Assembly: GCF_002746455.1 (NCBI RefSeq)
Contig: NZ_NWUW01000007.1
Coordinates: forward strand, 62,001-126,000
Direction of reading: 5' to 3'
DNA length: 64,000 bases
From: Bacillus fungorum
Lineage (GTDB): Bacteria > Bacillota > Bacilli > Bacillales > Bacillaceae_G
Below, in pieces: positions 8,366 through 17,417 of this stretch (within the stretch, counting starts at the first letter, position 1; every line of letters starts with the position of its first letter). A model generated the notes under the pieces. It searched no databases and was not told where the DNA came from. It worked only from the letters and a program-made list of their open reading frames with translations. A program made the position numbers and the translations under genes.

Positions 8366-8482
8366 TAAAGGGGAGTAACTTATTACAGTAAAGTCGTCAT
8401 TACAGGGAGAAACCCTCGGCTTTATTGGCAACGTTTCGTTGTTAGTGAGACCTTTACCAGCAATGGTAAAGGCCCCTTATTG
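8366..8482 (+). ncRNA. yybP-ykoY manganese riboswitch with expression platform
   Basis: The segment contains the conserved pieces in order: AAAGGGGAGTA (about 8368), AAAGTCGTCA (8390-8399), a hairpin capped by GAGAAAC, CTCGGCTTTATTGGCAAC, and GTGAGACCTTTACC (8445-8458). These match the Mn2+-sensing yybP-ykoY aptamer. The 3' P1 strand CCTTTACC is also the left arm of a hairpin with GGTAAAGG (8465-8472), so metal-stabilised P1 would compete with that downstream hairpin, consistent with an ON switch. The controlled genes would be the DUF1232 and DedA genes that follow. The assignment rests on motif matching by eye. Confidence 0.88.
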
Positions 8483-8488
8483 TCTTTT

Positions 8489-8524
8489 TTAGGACCCTTA
8501 CCATATTCGGTAGGGTCCTTTTTG
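8489..8524 (+). terminator. Second hairpin/terminator in the riboswitch leader
   Basis: AGGACCC-TTACC / GGTAGGGTCCT stem with one bulged T, followed by seven T, between the riboswitch and the DUF1232 start. It is a strong intrinsic terminator and may be the actual regulated terminator or a second barrier. Confidence 0.8.
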
Positions 8525-8548
8525 TATACAAAGAGAGGAGATATAAAA

Positions 8549-8830
8549 ATGAAAAAACTTATAAGTAGATTAAGAGTTGTATTTCATGTTCGTCGTTTTG
8601 TTCCATTCCTATTTGACTTTTTCACTTCAAAAGAGGTTTCAATAAAGAAGAAAATTTTATCTATTGCTTTTTTAGTTGGTTATGTAGCGATGCCGCTCGA
8701 TTTAATTCCAGACTTCTTACCATTTATCGGTATTTTAGATGATATTGGAATTGTGTTATTTATTTTGAACCGAATTGTAAAAATGGCGCCAGTACAATTG
8801 CAAGAAAAGCATAATATGAATGTAGGATAG
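8549..8830 (+). CDS. DUF1232 (YkvA-like) membrane-associated protein
   Basis: A 93-residue protein with the DUF1232 core YVAMPLDLIPDFLPFIGILDD at about residues 50-70 (DLIPDF-x-G-x-DD is the hallmark), and a basic amphipathic N terminus. The start at 8549 follows AGAGAGGAG; the longer frame to 8480 runs through the terminator hairpin and is rejected. It is followed after 11 bp by dedA, and the riboswitch upstream suggests Mn-responsive expression of both. A 93-residue DUF1232 protein beside dedA is the published upstream neighbourhood of the ena1 locus. The biochemical function is unknown. Confidence 0.85.
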   Translation: MKKLISRLRVVFHVRRFVPFLFDFFTSKEVSIKKKILSIAFLVGYVAMPLDLIPDFLPFIGILDDIGIVLFILNRIVKMAPVQLQEKHNMNVG

Positions 8831-8841
8831 GAGTTAAAAGT

Positions 8842-9447
8842 ATGGAGCAAATTATTTTAGATATAATTGAGTATTTAAAGCAGTTTTCTTATTTTGGAGT
8901 TGTGTTAGCTTTAACTTTTGAATTTATTCCAGCAGAAGTAGTTTTACCCATGGTTGGATATTGGGTGTACGAGGGAGATATGAACTTTTGGCTAGCTGTA
9001 TTAGCTGGAACACTGGGCGGAACGACAGGACCTTTAACGTTATATGCGCTTGGTTATTACGGAGGGCGTCCTCTACTAGTGAAGTACGGAAAGTACTTCT
9101 TCATTAAAGAAGAACAAATTCAAAAAGCAGATAATTTCTTTGAGAAATATGGACCAGTTGTAGCATTTGTTGGACGCTTTGTGCCAGGGGTTCGGACGCT
9201 TATTTCTGTTCCGTGTGGTATGGCAAAAATGAATATATGGAAATTTAGTATATATACATTTGTAGCAATGTTTCCGTTAACGACTTTGTATATTTATTTT
9301 GGAATGAAATTAGGTCCGCATTGGGCAAAAGCGGCGGATGTTGTTGGACAATATATGCTACCTATATTAGCGGTCGTAGTTATTGTTATAGGTGGGATAT
9401 TAATCTATAAATTTATGAAAAAAAGAAACAGAACGGAATCTATCTAG
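8842..9447 (+). CDS. DedA family membrane protein
   Basis: A 201-residue polytopic protein of the DedA/VTT superfamily. Visible motifs: LTFEFIPAEVVLPMVGY (about residues 24-40, with the membrane-embedded Glu of the E-x-P-x-E element), GGTTGPLTLYALGYYGGRPL (about 59-78), and the signature GRFVPGVRTLISVPCGMAKM (about 112-131). DedA proteins have roles in undecaprenyl-phosphate or phospholipid flipping and envelope homeostasis. The gene lies in an apparent operon with DUF1232 behind a manganese riboswitch and 106 bp before ena1A, with no clear terminator in between. Confidence 0.9.
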   Translation: MEQIILDIIEYLKQFSYFGVVLALTFEFIPAEVVLPMVGYWVYEGDMNFWLAVLAGTLGGTTGPLTLYALGYYGGRPLLVKYGKYFFIKEEQIQKADNFFEKYGPVVAFVGRFVPGVRTLISVPCGMAKMNIWKFSIYTFVAMFPLTTLYIYFGMKLGPHWAKAADVVGQYMLPILAVVVIVIGGILIYKFMKKRNRTESI

Positions 9448-9553
9448 TCATTGGTACTGAAGTTAAAATTTTAAAAAATAGATGAATAGTACAGGCAAAA
9501 GACTCTGGGGGACATACACATATAAGGAATAAAAAAGAGAGAGGGGAAAGGCT

Positions 9554-9934
9554 ATGGCTTGTGAATGCTCAAGTACAGTATTAACATGCTGCTCAGATAA
9601 TAGTAGTAATTTTGTCCAAGATAAAGTATGTAACCCGTGGTCTAGTGCTGAAGGTAGTACATTTACAGTTTATGCAAATAATGTGAATCAAAATATTGTT
9701 GGTACAGGATATTTAACTTATGATGTTGGGCCTGGGGTGAGTCCTGCGAACCAAATTACGGTGACTGTTTTAGACTCAGGTGGAGGTACAATCCAAACAT
9801 TCCTAGTAAATGAAGGTACTAGCATTTCATTTACGTTTCGCCGTTTTAACATTATACAAATTACAACTCCTGCAACTCCAGTAGGTACGTATCAAGGTGA
9901 ATTTTGTATTACAACTAGATATTTAATGTCATAG
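9554..9934 (+). CDS. ena1A: Endospore appendage subunit Ena1A (DUF3992)
   Basis: A 126-residue DUF3992 protein forming, with Ena1B, the S-type endospore appendages of the B. cereus group. The Cys-rich N-terminal connector is MACECSSTVLTCCSDN with the CC pair at residues 12-13. A further Cys (VQDKVCNPW, residue 26) and GEFCITTRY near the end supply the disulfide partners that staple neighbouring helical turns. The body is a beta-rich jellyroll-type domain with FTFRRFN shared with Ena1B. AGAGGGGAAAGGCT precedes the ATG. ena1B follows after 14 bp, so the two are cotranscribed. Expression late in sporulation in the mother cell is known for the locus; no promoter was assigned confidently here. Confidence 0.93.
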   Translation: MACECSSTVLTCCSDNSSNFVQDKVCNPWSSAEGSTFTVYANNVNQNIVGTGYLTYDVGPGVSPANQITVTVLDSGGGTIQTFLVNEGTSISFTFRRFNIIQITTPATPVGTYQGEFCITTRYLMS

Positions 9935-9948
9935 AGAGGGGAATTAAT

Positions 9949-10302
9949 ATGGGGAATTGTAGTACAAATCTTTCGTGTTGTGCAAATGGACAAAAAACAA
10001 TTGTCCAAGATAAGGTATGTATTGATTGGACAGCAGCTGCAACTGCAGCCATCATTTATGCTGATAATATTTCGCAAGATATTTATGCATCGGGTTACTT
10101 GAAAGTAGATACTGGTACTGGTCCTGTTACGATTGTGTTTTATAGTGGTGGTATAGCAGGGACTGCAGTGGAAACGATTGTTGTTGCCACCGGAAGTAGC
10201 GCATCTTTTACAGTTCGCCGTTTTGATACTGTTACTATTCTTGGGACGGCAGCTGCTGAAACAGGAGAATTTTGTATGACGATTCGTTACACTTTGTCTT
10301 AA
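9949..10302 (+). CDS. ena1B: Endospore appendage major subunit Ena1B (DUF3992)
   Basis: A 117-residue DUF3992 protein. Cys10, Cys11, Cys24 and Cys109 are all present at the positions I recall from the structural description of Ena1B, where connector Cys10/11 form inter-subunit disulfides with Cys24 and Cys109 of other subunits in the S-Ena fibre. The N-terminal connector is MGNCSTNLSCCANGQ; the domain shares IVQDKVC, TVRRFD and GEFC-x-TxRYxLS with Ena1A. Ribosome site GAGAGGGGAATTAAT precedes the ATG. The terminator at 10324-10366 ends the ena1AB transcript. Confidence 0.95.
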   Translation: MGNCSTNLSCCANGQKTIVQDKVCIDWTAAATAAIIYADNISQDIYASGYLKVDTGTGPVTIVFYSGGIAGTAVETIVVATGSSASFTVRRFDTVTILGTAAAETGEFCMTIRYTLS

Positions 10303-10323
10303 TATATAGTGATTTAAAGATTA

Positions 10324-10366
10324 CTAAAAAGCGTGCAAACGATTCATAAGTTTGCACGTTTTTTAG
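10324..10366. terminator. Terminator between ena1B and ena1C
   Basis: A 16-17-bp stem around CGTGCAAAC / GTTTGCACG with A-rich left and T-rich right flanks. It can work for both convergent transcripts. Confidence 0.88.
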
Positions 10367-10403
10367 TAGACTTTTGATTAAATTCAAAAGCGATAATTTT
10401 TTG

Positions 10404-11186
<783 letters not shown>

Positions 11187-13649
11187 GTGAACAGAACTGC
11201 TTTAAGGGAAGTAAAAGGCCTTATTGGATTATTAATGGTTTTTGTATTAGCATTTGTATCATTTCCGTGGAGTACATCAGTTAAAGCGGAAGAAAAAAAG
11301 CAAGAAAAGGCACCAAGTGAGAAGAAGATAGTTTTTCCAGTTGTAAGTGATGTACATATTAAAAATAGTGGAACAGATGATACGTTTCGCTGGAAACGAG
11401 CAATCGAGCAACTTAATACACTTGCACCTAAACAAGATGCGTTTGTAATCGTGGGAGATTTTACTGATTCAGGATCGGTACAACAATATGATCGTTTCAT
11501 GCAAGTATATAATGAAAATGCAAATAAAGATGCCGTGCGAATGAATTCTCTTGGTAACCATGATTATTGGAACGGTTTATCTGTAGAGGGCGCGCAGAAG
11601 CGTTTCTTAGAAAAAACAGGAATGGAATCGATTTACTATCACAAAGTTGTGAAAGGGTATCATTTCCTTGTTATGTCTCCGGAAGATGGGACAACTCATG
11701 GATATTATTCAGACAAGCAAATTAATTGGTTAAAACAAGAAATGGCAAAGGCACAAAAAGATGATCCAGAAAAACCGATTTTCGTATTTTTACATCAACA
11801 TATTAAAAATACAGTATACGGTAGCCAAGAATGGGGAACGCAAGATAGTGCGAAAATTAATGCGGTATTAAAAGAATATCCACAAGTTATTACGTTTTCA
11901 GGTCATTCTCATTATCCGTTAGATGATCCAAGATCAATTCATCAAAAAGACTTTACATCAGTTGGTACATCTTCTGTAAGTTATATGGAAGTTGAAGGTG
12001 GTAAAGTACAAGGGAATATCCCGCCAGGAGCTAGCACATTAAGCCAAGGCTTATTAGTAGAAGTGGATGATAAAGAAGTAACGATTAACCGCCGTGATTT
12101 CCATACGAATTCTTGGACAGGTGAACCTTGGAAAATTAAGTTACCAACGAAAAAAGAATCATTTAACTATTTAGAAGATCGTGACAAGGAAAAACCATAT
12201 TTTGCTAAGGATGCAAAACTTGCTGTATCAAATGTAACAGAAAATGCAGTGACAGTAACATTCCAACAAGCGTTGGACAACCTTCTTGTACACTCTTATC
12301 GTGTACAAGCTAGAGATAAGCAAACTGGAGAAATAAAGAATAAATTGTTAGCATTCTCAGAGTTTTATCGTGATCCAGTACCGAAAGAGCTGACATTTAC
12401 ACTTGCAGGATTAGATGGCGGAAAAACATATACACTTGAAGTTGTTGCGATTGATTCATTTGGCAATGAAAGTGTACAACCGTTAACGGCAGAAATTACT
12501 ACGAAAAAAGATAATATTGACCCGAATGTGAAAGTACCAAAGGCTGATGTTTTTGATGTGAACTTTGCAGAGGGTACATTTAAAGATAATTCACCATTTA
12601 GTACAAAAGGTGATGTTAAGGGCAATGTAACTATTGAATATGATAAAGCATTGAAAAAAAATGTTATGAAGCTAAATGGAAAAGCAAATACATTTGGATA
12701 TCTTCCGTTTTCAGCAGCACAAAAAGAGAAAGTAGCAAATACGTTTACGTTAGAAACTGTATTTTCAATGAATGAAATCCGTGGGCAAGGTATTTTACAA
12801 AATACAGAGAGCGGCGGAATTGGTTTTGAATCTACAGGAAGTGGATATGTTGAATTATGGGCTCATATTGGCGGTAGCTATAAGCGTGTTGGCGTTCAAT
12901 TAGAGGCAAATAAAACGTACCATTTAACTGGAACGTATAATGGAAGTGAAGTAGCCATTTACGTAGATGGTAAAAAAGTAAATAGCCAACCAGCTACAGG
13001 GAAAGTATATCACCCGAACGTACCATTTGCATTTGGAGCTGACCCTGATAGTAACGGAAATGGTGGTATTCCGTTAAATGGACAAATTGCGCTTGCAAAA
13101 TTATATAGTAAAGCGTTAAGTTCTTCAGAAGTAGTAGCAGCGTATAATGAGTTTTCTAACCGTACAAAGTTAGAAGAGGTAAACGCTTTATATGAAGAGC
13201 TTGGAAAAGTAAAAGAAGTATTAGCTGGTACGTATGAGTTTGGTGACAAGCCAGGTCAATATTCAAAGGAAGCATTTCAAGAATTAGAGAAAAGTTATAA
13301 TAATGCAAAGCAAGTGTTTGAAACTGTAGGGAGTACGGGGGAACAAATTGTTCAAACGTATAATGAATTAAAAACAGCAAATGTGACATTTGTACAATCT
13401 AAAGTAGCAGAAGAACAACCGAAAACACCGAAAGAAAAATTACAAATCAATATTGAATCTGCAAAAGCGGTAGTGAAAAAAGCGCAAGCTGCAAATGTAA
13501 CGGACGGTTCAGTGAAATCACTGAGTCAAAAGATTACAGTGGCAGAAGCTGTATTAAAAGATGCAAAAGCAAAAACTGAGTATGTAGAATCAATGAATCG
13601 TACGTTAGAATATGCGATTTCACTCGTTGAAAAAAGTATGAACAAATAA
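11187..13649 (+). CDS. Secreted calcineurin-like phosphoesterase with FN3-like, LamG-like and helical C-terminal domains
   Basis: An 820-residue exported protein. The GTG at 11187 is chosen because GAGGAGG lies 6 bp upstream and overlaps the alternative ATG at 11172. A signal peptide (basic start, LIGLLMVFVLAFVSFPW, cleavage near VKA-EE) is followed by a metallophosphatase domain with the metal-ligand motifs SDVH, GDFTDSG, LGNHDYW, FLHQH and SGHSHYP at about residues 52-255. Next are a fibronectin-III-like segment (about 350-445), a concanavalin/LamG-like domain (about 455-660, with YVDGKKV) and an alpha-helical C terminus (about 675-815, FIVAR-like). It lacks an LPXTG. It probably cleaves phosphoesters outside the cell, but the substrate is unknown. 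Confidence 0.85.
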   Translation: MNRTALREVKGLIGLLMVFVLAFVSFPWSTSVKAEEKKQEKAPSEKKIVFPVVSDVHIKNSGTDDTFRWKRAIEQLNTLAPKQDAFVIVGDFTDSGSVQQYDRFMQVYNENANKDAVRMNSLGNHDYWNGLSVEGAQKRFLEKTGMESIYYHKVVKGYHFLVMSPEDGTTHGYYSDKQINWLKQEMAKAQKDDPEKPIFVFLHQHIKNTVYGSQEWGTQDSAKINAVLKEYPQVITFSGHSHYPLDDPRSIHQKDFTSVGTSSVSYMEVEGGKVQGNIPPGASTLSQGLLVEVDDKEVTINRRDFHTNSWTGEPWKIKLPTKKESFNYLEDRDKEKPYFAKDAKLAVSNVTENAVTVTFQQALDNLLVHSYRVQARDKQTGEIKNKLLAFSEFYRDPVPKELTFTLAGLDGGKTYTLEVVAIDSFGNESVQPLTAEITTKKDNIDPNVKVPKADVFDVNFAEGTFKDNSPFSTKGDVKGNVTIEYDKALKKNVMKLNGKANTFGYLPFSAAQKEKVANTFTLETVFSMNEIRGQGILQNTESGGIGFESTGSGYVELWAHIGGSYKRVGVQLEANKTYHLTGTYNGSEVAIYVDGKKVNSQPATGKVYHPNVPFAFGADPDSNGNGGIPLNGQIALAKLYSKALSSSEVVAAYNEFSNRTKLEEVNALYEELGKVKEVLAGTYEFGDKPGQYSKEAFQELEKSYNNAKQVFETVGSTGEQIVQTYNELKTANVTFVQSKVAEEQPKTPKEKLQINIESAKAVVKKAQAANVTDGSVKSLSQKITVAEAVLKDAKAKTEYVESMNRTLEYAISLVEKSMNK

Positions 13650-13660
13650 GAGAGAAGAAA

Positions 13661-13692
13661 AAGAAGCTTATCATGATAGGCTTCTTTTTTGT
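13661..13692 (+). terminator. Terminator after the phosphoesterase
   Basis: AAGAAGCTTATC / GATAGGCTTCTT stem (one G-T pair) with an ATG loop region and a T run. Confidence 0.85.
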
Positions 13693-13729
13693 TATACTAA
13701 AAATAGCATAGAATGAGGGAGCGAATAAT

Positions 13730-13933
13730 TTGGAAGAGAAAAAGTTAAAAAGAATTCTTGAATATGTATGGATCGCAGTTGTGCTCCTTGTAGGATATTA
13801 TTTCTTAAAAGAAAAAAGTATTTGGGTTCTATTTCTAATGACATTTTTATTAGCGGGTTTAGGCACGTTATTTATTAATTTCTTCTTTGATAGTCTAAAT
13901 GCATGGAAGAAGAAAAAGAAGGGAACGAAGTAA
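13730..13933 (+). CDS. Small two-helix membrane protein, unknown
   Basis: I do not recognise this 67-residue protein. The TTG start follows GAGGGAG. Two hydrophobic segments (YVWIAVVLLVGYYFL and WVLFLMTFLLAGLGTLFINFFF) are flanked by Lys-rich ends (MEEKKLKR and AWKKKKKGTK), giving a hairpin with both ends in the cytosol. A second small membrane-protein gene follows after 12 bp, so the two likely form an operon. Confidence 0.6.
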   Translation: MEEKKLKRILEYVWIAVVLLVGYYFLKEKSIWVLFLMTFLLAGLGTLFINFFFDSLNAWKKKKKGTK

Positions 13934-13945
13934 AGGAGGGAATAT

Positions 13946-14110
13946 ATGAAAAAGTGGAAGCTCATATATCAGGTGATTATTTTCCTATTGCTTGTATGTA
14001 TTGGAATTGTTAAATACTCGACACCAATAGGAAATTGGGCGTGGTTTACAGCTTGCATCGGCATATTTTTCATTTTACAATCGTTAACGAAAAAACATAA
14101 TCAGACATGA
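13946..14110 (+). CDS. Small membrane protein (54 aa), unknown
   Basis: A short frame starting MKKWKLIYQVIIFLLLVC and ending SLTKKHNQT, with two hydrophobic segments separated by KYSTPIGNW. AAAGGAGGG lies 5 bp upstream of the ATG, one of the best ribosome sites in the region, and begins at the stop of the preceding small gene. A terminator follows directly. These features make it a real small gene, coupled to the 67-residue membrane protein before it. Confidence 0.65.
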   Translation: MKKWKLIYQVIIFLLLVCIGIVKYSTPIGNWAWFTACIGIFFILQSLTKKHNQT

Positions 14111-14146
14111 AGAAAGCTCGCCGTTTCATCGGCGAGCTATTTTGTT
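14111..14146. terminator. Bidirectional terminator, small membrane gene / APC permease
   Basis: Perfect AGCTCGCCG / CGGCGAGCT stem (14115-14123, 14130-14138) with AT-rich flanks between convergent genes. Confidence 0.85.
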
Positions 14147-15548
14147 ATGCTTTTTTCTCTTCATCATTTGTTTTTTCAGTAGCTAAGTGACTATGTTTTC
14201 TAGAGTAGAAGAAATAGAAGCATAAGCCGACTATAAGCCAAACTACAAAGCTAATCCATGTCGTTTTAGACAAATTGATCATTAAATATAAACAGCAAAG
14301 AATTGCAACAACTGGTAATACAGGTACGAAAGGTGCGCGGAATCCGCGTTTTAAGTCAGGGTGTGTTTTTCGTAAAATAAGTACAGCACAGCAAACGAAT
14401 GTGAAGGCTGTTAACGTACCGATGTTCACTAAGTTAGCTAATACATGTAAGTCTAAAAGTCCTGCTAATAAAGCTGAAACAACGCCAGTAATCCACGTGT
14501 TTAATAAAGGGATTTTTACTCTTTTATTCACACGTGCTAACGCTTTTGGAAGTAAACCGTCGCGGCTCATCGCATACGAAACGCGAACTTGTCCATACAT
14601 AACAACTAAGAGGACGGTTGTCATTCCAGTCATTGCCCCAACAGCGAGTAGTCCTGCAATTGTATCTTCACCAACGAAATGTAAGGCAAATGCAACTGGA
14701 TCAGAAACGTCTAATTGTGTATACGGAACCATACCTGTTAAAACAAAAGATACAATCATGTATAAAACAGTACAAATAAGAAGGGAACCGATAATGCCAA
14801 TTGGTAAATCGCGCTGTGGTTTTTTCGTTTCTTCTGCAGCGGTTGCGATTGCATCAAAACCTAAGAAGGCGAAGAAAACAGTGGCAGCCCCAGTAATAAT
14901 ACCGTCGTATCCGAATGGAATGAACGGAGTCCAATTTTCAGGTTTTACATATTTTGCGCCTGCTACGATAAAGGCGATAATAACAGCTAACTTAATAAGA
15001 ACCATAATATTATTAATGCGTGCGCTTTCGCGTATACCGAAACTTAAAAGACCAGTAATGATTAGTAAAATACAAACAGCTGGTAAATCGATAAGACCAC
15101 CCTTTCCTACGCCAGGTGCCGAGGCAATTATGGCGGGCAGATGGATGTTAAATCCTTGTAATAAAGATTGTAAATAACCAGACCAACCGACAGCTACTGC
15201 TGCGACTGCAAGTAAATATTCGAGCATTAAACACCAGCCGACGATGAAGGCGACGACTTCTCCGACTGTCATGTATGCGTAAGTATACACACTTCCTGAG
15301 ACAGGAATAGAAGAAGCAAACTCAGCATAACAAAAGGCTACACAAGCACAAGTAAATGCAGCAATAAGGAATGATAGCATAATACCAGGACCAGAATGTT
15401 TCGCTGCGACGATACCTGTTAATACAAAGATCCCTGTCCCAATTACGGCGCCAATTCCTAAAAACGTTAAATCAAGTGCCGTTAATGTTCTCTCTAACTG
15501 CCGTGGTGATTCAGTACTAAGCGCTTTTTTTCGTAATAATGACTTCAC
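14145..15548 (-). CDS. APC-superfamily amino acid permease (cationic amino acid transporter type)
   Basis: A 467-residue transporter with about twelve helices. The N terminus has LTALDLTFLGIGAVIGTGIFVLTG, quoted by its key GIGAVIGTGIFV motif (about residues 33-44), and FFAFLGFDAIATAAEE (about 226-241), both diagnostic of the YfnA/CAT subgroup of APC permeases. The start is a GTG at 15548 after CGGAGGGAG. It stands alone between terminators. The substrate could be a cationic or broad range of amino acids; nothing nearby narrows this down. Confidence 0.88.
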   Translation of the reverse strand: MKSLLRKKALSTESPRQLERTLTALDLTFLGIGAVIGTGIFVLTGIVAAKHSGPGIMLSFLIAAFTCACVAFCYAEFASSIPVSGSVYTYAYMTVGEVVAFIVGWCLMLEYLLAVAAVAVGWSGYLQSLLQGFNIHLPAIIASAPGVGKGGLIDLPAVCILLIITGLLSFGIRESARINNIMVLIKLAVIIAFIVAGAKYVKPENWTPFIPFGYDGIITGAATVFFAFLGFDAIATAAEETKKPQRDLPIGIIGSLLICTVLYMIVSFVLTGMVPYTQLDVSDPVAFALHFVGEDTIAGLLAVGAMTGMTTVLLVVMYGQVRVSYAMSRDGLLPKALARVNKRVKIPLLNTWITGVVSALLAGLLDLHVLANLVNIGTLTAFTFVCCAVLILRKTHPDLKRGFRAPFVPVLPVVAILCCLYLMINLSKTTWISFVVWLIVGLCFYFFYSRKHSHLATEKTNDEEKKA

Positions 15549-15770
15549 TTTGGACTCTCCCTCCGTTTTTCATTTCCATAACCGCGAATATAGTATGAGC
15601 CCACTAAAAAAGAGTATGTAAGTAAATGGAGGTACAGTTATGGTATATAGTTTTTGAAATTGCTGGATTCATTTTATTATAATTCAGAATATTTTGTCAA
15701 ATTAAAATGTGACAAATAAAATGCGAATGAATAGGGGAAACTACTTGCAGGAATGGACCAGGGTTAACAG

Positions 15771-15811
15771 AGTGATAAAACCACTCATAAAAGTTTCACT
15801 TTATAAAGTAG
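15771..15811. repeat. Decayed bcr1 right end in the antiporter leader
   Basis: The stretch AAAACCACTCA-TAAAAGTTTCACTTTAT resembles the right end of the intact bcr1 copy (AACCCTCACTAATTAAAGTTTCACTTTAT, given in pieces). The terminal AAAGTTTCACTTTAT is identical. The left part of the element is not recognisable, so this is a remnant, sitting just upstream of the antiporter ribosome site. Confidence 0.55.
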
Positions 15812-15822
15812 GAGAAGATGCT

Positions 15823-16950
15823 ATGTTATTTTATTTTGAACTTGTCGTCATTTTACTTTGTACGAAATTAGCTGGTGATATTAGTGTAAGACTTGGTCAG
15901 CCTTCTGTACTTGGTAAGCTAATTGTCGGTATTATTATTGGCCCAGCTGTACTCGGTATTATTAATAGTTCTGAACTAATTGATGAACTGAGTGAGATTG
16001 GTGTTTTACTCCTTATGTTTATGGCGGGACTTGAAACAGATTTGGAAGAGCTAAATCGGAATTTGAAATCGTCATTTGCAGTAGCGGCTGGTGGAATTAT
16101 TTTTCCTTTCATCGGTGGTTATGTAACAGGATTACTGTTTGGATTAATGCAATCTCATGCCATTTTTTTAGGATTATTACTTTGCGCAACGTCAGTTAGT
16201 ATTACGGTGCAAACGTTACGTGATTTAGAGAAAATGAATACGAGAGAAAGTACAACGATTTTAGGTGCTGCCGTATTTGATGATGTCATTGTTGTTATTT
16301 TATTAGCATTTGTTATGAGCTTTTTAGGAACGCAAGATGTGAATATAACACTTGTTATCGTAAAGAAAATTGTTTTCTTTGTTAGTATTGTTTTCATCGC
16401 ATGGAAAGTTGTTCCCTGGATTATGAAAATGCTTGTGCCACTTCGTGTAACAGAAGCGCTAATTAGCGCAGCTCTTATTATTTGTTTTTCTTTTTCATAC
16501 TACAGTGAAATGATGGGGATCGCTGGTATTATTGGAGCATTTGCAGCTGGGATTGCCATTTCTCAAACAGAGTATAAGCACGAAGTAGAACATAAAATTG
16601 AACCGATTGCTTATGCAATATTTGTTCCAGTGTTCTTCGTAAGTATCGGAATGGAAATTACATTTCAAGGTATCGGAAGCCAGCTTTGGTTCATTATCAT
16701 TATGACTCTCATTGCGATTTTCACAAAGTTAATCGGATCAGGTTTAGGAGCAAGACTAACAGGGTTCAACCTTCAATCTTCTATTAGTATCGGTGCGGGG
16801 ATGGTGTCGCGCGGAGAAGTAGCGCTCATCATTGCTGCGAATGGACTTACGGCGAATCTATTAGCGAAAGAAAATTTCACAGCGATTGTTATTGTTGTCA
16901 TATTAACGACGATTATTACGCCGCCGCTTTTGAAGAAATATTTTGTATAG
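15823..16950 (+). CDS. Na+(K+)/H+ antiporter, CPA2 family (NapA/GerN-like)
   Basis: A 375-residue monovalent cation:proton antiporter with about twelve helices. The start at 15823 follows GTAGGAG; an upstream extension of 38 codons would translate a bcr1 remnant and is rejected. MLFYFELVVILLCTKLAGDI and the repeat-like LGQPSVLGKLIVGIIIGP are typical of the KefB/NapA fold; AGLETD (about residues 68-73), VFDDVIVVILLAF (about 150-162, with the paired Asp expected to bind Na+) and GMVSRGEVALIIA (about 325-337) are conserved motifs. B. cereus GerN, a germination-related antiporter, belongs to this family, but I cannot say this is GerN itself. Confidence 0.88.
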   Translation: MLFYFELVVILLCTKLAGDISVRLGQPSVLGKLIVGIIIGPAVLGIINSSELIDELSEIGVLLLMFMAGLETDLEELNRNLKSSFAVAAGGIIFPFIGGYVTGLLFGLMQSHAIFLGLLLCATSVSITVQTLRDLEKMNTRESTTILGAAVFDDVIVVILLAFVMSFLGTQDVNITLVIVKKIVFFVSIVFIAWKVVPWIMKMLVPLRVTEALISAALIICFSFSYYSEMMGIAGIIGAFAAGIAISQTEYKHEVEHKIEPIAYAIFVPVFFVSIGMEITFQGIGSQLWFIIIMTLIAIFTKLIGSGLGARLTGFNLQSSISIGAGMVSRGEVALIIAANGLTANLLAKENFTAIVIVVILTTIITPPLLKKYFV

Positions 16951-16954
16951 AGAG

Positions 16955-16989
16955 GAAGGGCTTATCTGATGTAGGTAAGCTCTTTTTTA
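16955..16989 (+). terminator. Terminator after the antiporter
   Basis: GGGCTTA / TAAGCTC stem with one G-T pair followed by TTTTTT. Confidence 0.7.
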
Positions 16990-17073
16990 TTGGAAAAGCA
17001 ATCGTCATATAGCGTGAATAGGGTGCAATTATGGTAAAATCTATGTATATGATGTAGGCAAGGAGAGAAATGT

Positions 17074-17388
17074 GTGAGGATTACAAAGGGGAAGGTTATA
17101 GGCGTAATGATACTCCTTGTATTGTGCATACCATTTACTGCTGGGAAAGAGTCAAAGGTGAAAGATTTTCCGGTTTCTATTTTTTCGGAAGAAGCAGATG
17201 GTGAGTACAATCAGAAGCTGAAATATACTGCTTTTTTACCTAATGTTGCGATTTGGATGAACGGTTGGGAAAAGAAGTGGACAGAAGGGGAAAGAACTGT
17301 CTATCAAAAAGGAAATCGCATTGTAAATGTGTTTCATCCTCCTGGTGATGATGGTTTTTATCTTCTTGAAGCAAGAGAAAATAAGTGA
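17074..17388 (+). CDS. Small exported or membrane-anchored protein, unknown
   Basis: I do not recognise this 104-residue protein. The GTG start follows AAGGAGAG. A basic N terminus and hydrophobic stretch (GKVIGVMILLVLCIPFTAG, about residues 6-24) suggest a signal peptide or anchor. The rest is a small mixed domain with several Trp/Tyr residues (NVAIWMNGWEKKW, HPPGDDGFYLLEA). It ends 29 bp before murR on the same strand and may be cotranscribed with it, though nothing in the sequence ties it to MurNAc metabolism. Confidence 0.6.
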   Translation: MRITKGKVIGVMILLVLCIPFTAGKESKVKDFPVSIFSEEADGEYNQKLKYTAFLPNVAIWMNGWEKKWTEGERTVYQKGNRIVNVFHPPGDDGFYLLEARENK

Positions 17389-17417
17389 ACGCAACCGTAA
17401 GAAGTGGAGGTTAAATA

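Noticed and set aside
9481..9553. Sigma-K or sigma-E promoter for ena1A around CATACACATA (9513-9522)
   Set aside because: Spacing and second elements do not fit the consensus well enough to claim it.
14275..15177. 300-codon plus frame opposite the APC permease
   Set aside because: Antisense shadow of a clearly recognisable transporter; no ribosome site and no family features.
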